This document shows, one piece after another, positions 57,687-64,000 of a stretch of DNA of 64,000 bases (position 1 is the first letter of the stretch; every line of letters begins with the position of its first letter). The translations under genes and the position numbers were made by a program. This DNA comes from Hymenoscyphus infarciens (Eukaryota > Ascomycota > Leotiomycetes > Helotiales > Helotiaceae), in NCBI GenBank assembly GCA_001414345.1, contig LLCB01000081.1:124001-188000 (forward strand). Direction: 5' to 3'. The notes beneath the pieces were generated by a model. That model was given only the letters and a program-made list of their open reading frames with translations. It ran no database searches and was not told the DNA's origin.

Positions 57687-60495
57687 TTTGGGGGGAAGGA
57701 TTCCGGTTGTAGAGGAGTCTTGAGAGGTGGGCACTGAGTTGGTGAGGAGTTGGTTTGGCTTGATTTGATATCCAGAACCTTTCTCCGTCGACGCGTCTGA
57801 AGTTCTGAGATAGGGGACGCCCGTTGATGCCCCGGAGTTCAAGCGAACAGATCACGTGTTGAACAGGGGCTGCTCGAGGGGAGCTGGAGGTCCTCTCAGC
57901 TCAGCATCGACCCCTCCTTCTCCCCTCCTTCTCCCCTCCCCTCATACCACGAGATTCTATATTCGCGAGATATTCTCACCATCAGGACGACAACCCAGAC
58001 AGCGTCTGTATAGGAGAAATCTCTCTCTACTTATTGTATTCGCTGCAAGTGCCGCCGAGACTCGGAGTCGGAGAGAAAGGGACCCTTAGGGCTTGAAGAG
58101 GGCGTCAGTCAAATCCAGCTCGGGCGTCACGCAGAGTCCTCCGCAATTTCCTTTCCTTCAACCTTGGATTCTTCTACGAGATAGTAGCATCATAGTACAA
58201 CAGTTACGCAAGCGCTGGCTGTCATGCCCCCAGATGTCTCTCGCCTGTTTCTTGAATCGTGGAGAGAAGAAGACACAACTCACCGCTGGTCAGAGTGAAC
58301 GATGTTTGTGTTGCTTCGTACCTCCGCATCACCCTCTCACCTCTGCACCCCACGCCCGAAGTCGTATGAACATGAATGTCTACGCGAGACTTTGACGGTT
58401 TCCTGGTTGCTTGCACCAAGAACCCGGCGAGGATTGGAGATGAGCTCATTGCAACCCGCTATCTTCCCTATCATCTGGTGCAAGGAGACGTTGTCGTGTG
58501 ATATTCTGGATAATTGCACAACGCCTGCCAGATGAGATTGGCAGACCGGAGTCGGCGGCAACTTTGCAACGTCAACATGCCAGCTTGGTGGATTTGCGTT
58601 ATTATCAAATTACACTACTCAAACAATGTGTTACTGCTGTTGCAACAGCAACAGCAACCGCTTCATCTCAGCTTCGCACTTTAGCCTCCAACGATTTGAT
58701 TTTGAATTTACAAGCACAAAAATGGTTGAATATTTGAAATTTTCACATCGTTAAGTACCTATCCGCCTCTCTATCCAGACGCGTTCTTCAGTTCTTGACG
58801 CGACATCGGAAAATTGGTGGGGATTCATTGGCCGTTGAGTGACGATGATTGCGGTTGTCGGATGCGACCGTGGTCACCAACCGAATTGGGTAAATTGCCC
58901 CTGAGTATATTAAAATTGCATCCCCCAGATTCGGCTTGGAGGCCTAGCAACTGGAGCGCTCCGAGTACCCGACCATCGCTTTGCTCTCCCTTGTTCTGGT
59001 TCCTGAGACTCCAAGCATCAACCATCTAAATATCCAAAACATCAGACTGAGTCTGATCGGCGACCCTGCCCCGCTGCTTAATGCAAGTCTAATAATAATC
59101 TGGAACAAGGCAAAAAGGGACCAAGAACATAAACTCGTCGCAAAAAGCAACGACGACGTGTCGACGGAAACCTGATAAACTTTTCATAGCCTCATCCCTG
59201 ATTAATGCAAAGGTTCTTTTTTTGTGGTTATTGGTTGGCTAAACTGAGGAATACCGGCCGTTCCTGTCAACACCACCGGCCAGCCCATCCATCGGGTCAA
59301 TCCAAATTTCTTGCCGACATCAAAGAACACAACAGTCATTCTGTACCAGTGATCTCACCAGAAGCTGTAAAGAACAACCTTACCGAGCCAGTTGTCTGGT
59401 TCGATGGTTCGATGATCGAGGCAACTGAAGCCTCTCTCGGCATGGAGTTTCCCATCATCTATGATCTGGCAGCCATCGATCACCATCCCTCCCCTCCTCG
59501 ACTCTCGAGTCCTTCTCTGCCACCTCAGGCCTGCACAACATGGGTTCTGGGTACATGTCCAATGGGTCTCACCTCCCCCTTTTTGCTGAATTACAAGTGG
59601 TCTCCCCATTCTCGTGTTGCTACCAGTTGGTCACCTTCTACAAGCTGAGGCAGGATGACGAAAACTAGTTACTGTACTGTAGCTGTAGTAGCTGTTGAGG
59701 AGAGCGGCGTCAATATTATATGCGTTCCTTCCAAAAGAAGGTTGGTCTTGGCTTGAGGCTAGCGACATAACAGAAAGACCCCGTCCGCAGATCAAGCCAC
59801 CCCTACCCCTGGTTTGGCTGGGCTGGGCTGGATATGGTTTCTCCTTCTGATGAACACCCAGATAAACACCCTGCAAGCTTAGAAGTGCCGCAAGAAATCG
59901 TGCTTTTGTGACGAACCATACACGAGGATCTGGCCACCCACGGGACATCCTAATCTCTTTCGGGAGCTTCGCGCCTCGACTGTAATAACACCAAATTTGC
60001 TATGTAAGTACCAACGTTTCCTCTGCCTTACCCACGGCACACCTTCGTACTTTTCCACTCAACCAACACTTAAGCTTGGACTGTCGTTTTTACCTCACCC
60101 GTTCAGCTCCCGTTTCTTATTCGCCACATCTGGAACAAGGTTATTAATCGACGACAAGGTGTCGATAGCTCCGCTTCACTCCACTCATTCACGATCCGTG
60201 TGGAGCCTCCACGGTTATTGCGAGGCTTGCGAGGCTTGCAGTGGGTTAATTACCCAAGCTCGACCGGGGTCTCGTCTCACCCACGCCAGCCAAAAAGAAC
60301 CCTACACCCAAAATTTGTCTCTCCGCCATATTTCCTCAACCTTCATTGATCAATTACCTGTCCTTGTTCTTTCTTGCCAGCAGGCTCTGCGCCAATGCTA
60401 TCCACATTCTTTAGACCTTGAAAGCTCCGACCTGTCGTTCTCTCTGCGATCTTTTTTCCACAACTTCACTCACTCGCTTCGTTGCAATCTTCGTC
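57687..60495. other. Intergenic region between RIM1 and the TM7S3-like gene
   Basis: No gene could be supported in 2.8 kb. Frames at 58,090-58,740 and 59,205-59,950 occur on both strands without motifs. The right end should hold the promoter and 5' UTR of the gene starting at 60496. Composition is ordinary. Confidence 0.5.
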
Positions 60496-63400
60496 ATGGT
60501 TCTCGCTAGAGGCTCGTCAGTTGTAGTAGTTGCATTAGTCTGCCTCTGTATCAACCTTGCAGTCGCGGATAGAAGGGGGGTGCATTTTCAAAGGCGGGAT
60601 GGACCTACAACTCCATCTATCACAGCAGCCCAAACATCGGCATCAAATTCTATCTCAGCACCGGCCCCTGGCAAATCCTCCGAGAGCAGTCCCAAGAACA
60701 ATGAAGAAAGCTCCACAGTCAATGGGCAAGATTCGAGTTCCAGCCAAAGTACCCAGGCGACCATAACAAGCCTGTCATCGACCAACTCCGTCTCGAACAC
60801 TGTTGCCGCAGTGACCTCTGCGACAGCAACTACTGGAGCAGATGGAGCTAATCCGACTTCTTCTGCCAACGACGCCATTTATAATTGTGCGTTTCAATTC
60901 ATTGGGGAGTTGTGAACATTTCGCTAACTTGTTGTAGTTACACTCACGCCCAATAAACTTCCCATCACCCCCAGGATAACTCCGGGCTATGGCGTGGCAG
61001 GTGTCATTCTTATGGCTACTGGCGCAGTTTATACCGTCGTTGGAATAAAGAACAAGTTTCTCCACATCTTCTTCTCGGCCGCCTACCTCTCAAGTCTATC
61101 GATCGTAGTACTTGTTCTCTATGTCATGAATCTGCCAGTCAGCAACGCCATTCAAGGCGCCTACGTTGTTGCTGCGACCATGACTGGTCTCATTGTTGGG
61201 GGAGGTTCAATCATCTTTACCGAGATGACTGAAGGATTGGGTGCTCTTCTGGGTGGTTTCTGCTTGAGCATGTGGTTGCTTGTCCTAAAACCCGGTGGAC
61301 TCTTGACTACAACGACTTCAAAATCTATCTTTATCGCCTCATTCACTGCCGTGGGCTTTTCAACTTCATTCAGCCACTATACACGACCTTATGGGCTGAT
61401 CGGAGGTGTTTCGTTCGCGGGCGCAACAGTTCTTGTTCTTGGAATTGATTGTTTTAGTCGAGCAGGTTTGAAGGAATTTTGGGCCTACATCTGGGCTCTA
61501 AACGAAAATCTATTTCCTGTCGGCGCGACATCGTATCCAATGACTAGAGGCATCAAGGTAGAGATTGCAGCCATCGTCGTCCTCTCTATCGTTGGAATTT
61601 TGTCTCAGATGAAACTTTGGAAGGTGATTAGAGAGCGACGTGAGCAGCGAGCATCTCAACGACTCGCAGACGAACGCACTACAGCGGAGGAAGAGAAGAA
61701 TGTTGGGAACCGGATTGAAATTCTCAACAATCAAGAACGAGATCAGTGGGAAAATGTGTATGGAGATAGGGATCGAGCTCCAAAATCAACGGCTGCCTCC
61801 CAGAGAGATTCTGGAGTTGGGGATATGGAGAGTCACAAGAAAGGACCTACGAGTGTGGTTACTTCATCACGACGTTCCGGTGACGATGATATTGAATTGT
61901 CGGATATGCCATCTCCTATGCCACAACAAACACATACTACTTATGGCATGACCAACAAAGGTCAACACGGCAGTCAGGTAACGGTTCGGGTTGCGAGAGA
62001 TTCAAGCCCTGAGCCCGAGTTTGATGCGAATGGAGTCCGAATAGGAACTTTGGGGAGACGACAAAGTTACGCCTCGACAAAGGATGGAGAGTCCACTGAT
62101 GCCTTTGGCTCGGACAGCGAAGTTCGACCGGAGGGTAGGCCATCACGGAGAGAGTCTAGACGCACTTCAAATCCCCCGGTTTCAGTCAGGGTTTCTAGAG
62201 CACCAGACGTTATACCACTTCCATTCAAGGTTCCAGAAGGTGATGCTGAAGATGATGGTTCCTCTGTAGCCACTTTTGCAGACGAAGACCAAGATGGTCA
62301 CCGCAAAAGCCGATATCTCAAGCATATTTCTGCCGGGTCGGCCCTGATCCGAAGGCTTTCGGATAGATCGCTAATGAGCCCTTCCCCAAGAAGTTCAAAA
62401 AGATTCTCCATCAATGATGGGCCAAGTGCGGAAGATTTAGTTGTACCACACGATATGGAAGAAGACCGTGCTAGTTCGGTAGCTGCGACCGTAGATGGAT
62501 TGAGCGACGATGACGATGATGACGAGTTGAGAAGCATCCGCTCCTCGATCAATAAAGCACCGGATACCAGCGAGGCAGCACATGTGCCATCGGAGAATAC
62601 CAATGTCGAGGATGAAAACCGAGAGGCAACCGGTATTACGGAGCAAACTGGAAACTTGGAAACACAAGATAGAACTGAAGACCAAAGGAAGTCTTTGACC
62701 ACAAGTACAGATCCAAAGACCGAGCAAGAAGTTGCAATCAGTCCTGCATCCGCCGATATCGAAAAAAGCGGAGAGAAAACCCCCAAAAAGACTCGATCAG
62801 TCGTTTCGGCGGTCAGTTCTAAGTCAAGGCCACCAAGCTTCACGGCAGCCCAACTTCCTCCTCAACTATCCAAAGTAGTGATGTCTTATCGAACCAACGA
62901 ATGGGCGAAGCACCTAAGCAATGCCGAAACTCCAGAAGTAGAAGATCTGAAAATGGAGGAGCCACATATAGAAGCAGAGCTCACAAAGAAGGAAGCCTCG
63001 GTGCCCGTGAACGTGGAAGAATTGCAACAGACAGCCGAGAATGCCACTCCTCCTCCAATGCCTCGCACAGTATCCAATCCACAAGCAAACACTGCCAATT
63101 CCAAGCATATCGCCTCTTTGTACGTTTCTCTTACAGAAGCTTCGCCTAAGTCTTCTCAAGAAGACTATATCCGACGCAGCATGTCTCAACAACGGGCATC
63201 CTCGAATCCTCTAAGTTCGCCCCCATTACCCGAGAGTCCTTACCCTGCTTCACCCGACATCTCTTCGCCCAACATACCTTTCGGAAGCACAAACACCCTT
63301 ATGGGACAGCGCGAGTCAATGGTCCGTAACAAGAGCCATTACACTTCCCAAGTCTCCCTTCCTGGAAACTTCCCACCTCAGGCGCATTCCAGGCCCCCAC

Positions 63401-63927
63401 CTCAAGCACATGCGAACTACAGAAGTGCCGCAGGACCAGGATCCAGAATAGGTAGCGATTCAGGCTCAGTCTACAATGGACGGAATAGCATGAGCAATCC
63501 AGCACTGGTTGAAGACGACGATAACATGTCTCTCGCGGCCCGAAGAGATCTCATCCGTCAATCTTCCCTCCAGCAAATGCCTTCCCCTGTTATAATGCCA
63601 CGCTCACCCATTCCTTATGATTCACATCAACCAAAACGACAATCGACACTCCCTCCTCCTGTTGTGAGGGAACAACAACTGGCATCTTGGCGTGCTAGTG
63701 TTCAACAGGATCTTTCGAATTCTCATATACCGAAACAGAGTATTGAGAGGCAGAGAAGTGCGCTGTGGAGTGAACGACAGGCTGATGAGCAGAGGAAGGC
63801 GATGGAGGCAAGAATGAGGGGTGAGAGGGATAGCGCTTTTGATGAGAGGATGAGGAGAGGGGATATGCTTGATGCTCATCGAGATGCGTTGAGGAGGATG
63901 CAGGCGAGTGCGAATAGAAATGCCTAG
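60496..63927 (+). CDS. Multi-pass membrane protein with TM7S3/TM198-like (DUF4203) domain
   Basis: Predicted membrane protein of unknown function. Exons: 60496-60886 and 60938-63927 (51-bp intron), in frame for 1,126 aa. A signal peptide (MVLARGSSVVVVALVCLCIN) is followed by about 100 residues of Ser/Thr-rich sequence, likely luminal or extracellular and O-glycosylated. The membrane domain (about residues 140-350) begins at TPRITPGYGVAGVILMATGA and has about seven hydrophobic segments, including FLHIFFSAAYLSSLSIVVLV, the Gly-rich GLIVGGGSIIFTEMTEGLGA, LLGGFCLSMWLLVLKPGG, YGLIGGVSFAGATVLVLGID and IAAIVVLSIVGILSQ. This fits the TM7S3/TM198-like domain common in fungi. The remaining 770 residues are a charged, Ser-rich, probably cytoplasmic tail, ending in a predicted helix (DEQRKAMEARMRGERDSAFD). 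Met 60418 is upstream in frame but would place the signal peptide internally. Confidence 0.85.
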
Positions 63928-64000
63928 GGAGGAAGCAGTGAACAACGAACAAACTATATACTTCCATCGGCGAGGTTTTCCTTTGATCATGAATAATTTT
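63928..64000. other. 3' flank of the TM7S3-like gene
   Basis: Only 73 bp remain to the window edge. Nothing else is visible. Confidence 0.5.

Noticed and set aside
59205..59648. 147-codon plus frame before the TM7S3-like gene
   Set aside because: No recognisable domain, an equally long antisense frame overlaps it, and no splice junction joins it to neighbouring frames.

Overview
The window is nuclear DNA of a filamentous ascomycete (Pezizomycotina). The genes carry short spliceosomal introns of about 45-110 bp with GTAAGT-like donors. Gene-rich islands of balanced composition alternate with AT-rich blocks in which CpA/TpG is scarce and TpA is everywhere, the mark of repeat-induced point mutation (RIP). 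The ambient-pH calpain gene (palB/RIM13) and a G1-family peptidase also point to a filamentous ascomycete. I cannot name the species. No CRISPR array, rRNA gene or intact tRNA gene was seen.

Layout. At 1.5-2.6 kb (minus) is a secreted G1 glutamic peptidase. A 6.84-kb element bounded by about 170-bp inverted repeats (4,610-11,452) is ruined by RIP. A tRNA-Ser-like relic lies at 12.1 kb. A housekeeping island follows, mostly on the minus strand: TFC4 (TFIIIC TPR subunit with a very long repeat-rich N-terminus), VTS1 (SAM-domain RNA-binding protein), RPL29 (ribosomal protein eL29), a small lysine/arginine/glutamate-rich protein, and a peroxisomal ATP carrier (PMP47/ANT1), which is divergent from palB/RIM13 (plus). 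A repeat-rich spacer (29.2-32.7 kb) holds a 471-bp inverted-repeat miniature transposon. Next come an ATRX/ARIP4-like SNF2 ATPase with an N-terminal SAM-like domain (minus) and, divergent from it, GSH2 glutathione synthetase (plus). A second RIP-degraded block (43.4-48.2 kb) contains several nested miniature transposons, and better preserved ones lie just outside it (48.8-50.0 kb and 53.5 kb). The right end holds a hypothetical nuclear-type protein, mitochondrial SSB (RIM1), and a TM7S3/TM198-like multi-pass membrane protein with a long disordered tail.

The genes look like ordinary unlinked housekeeping genes with no evident cluster. For ten spliced genes I chose introns that keep the reading frame, and the summed exon lengths are divisible by three in every case. 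The most unusual content is the transposon record. One family (about 550-590 bp, 9-bp target duplications, MULE-like) has two copies, one inside the RIP block and one outside it. A hAT-like element with a perfect 8-bp target duplication, three TA-flanked families and a 250-bp element with a 5-bp duplication are also present. Superfamily labels rest on termini and target-site length only, because none of these elements encodes a readable transposase.
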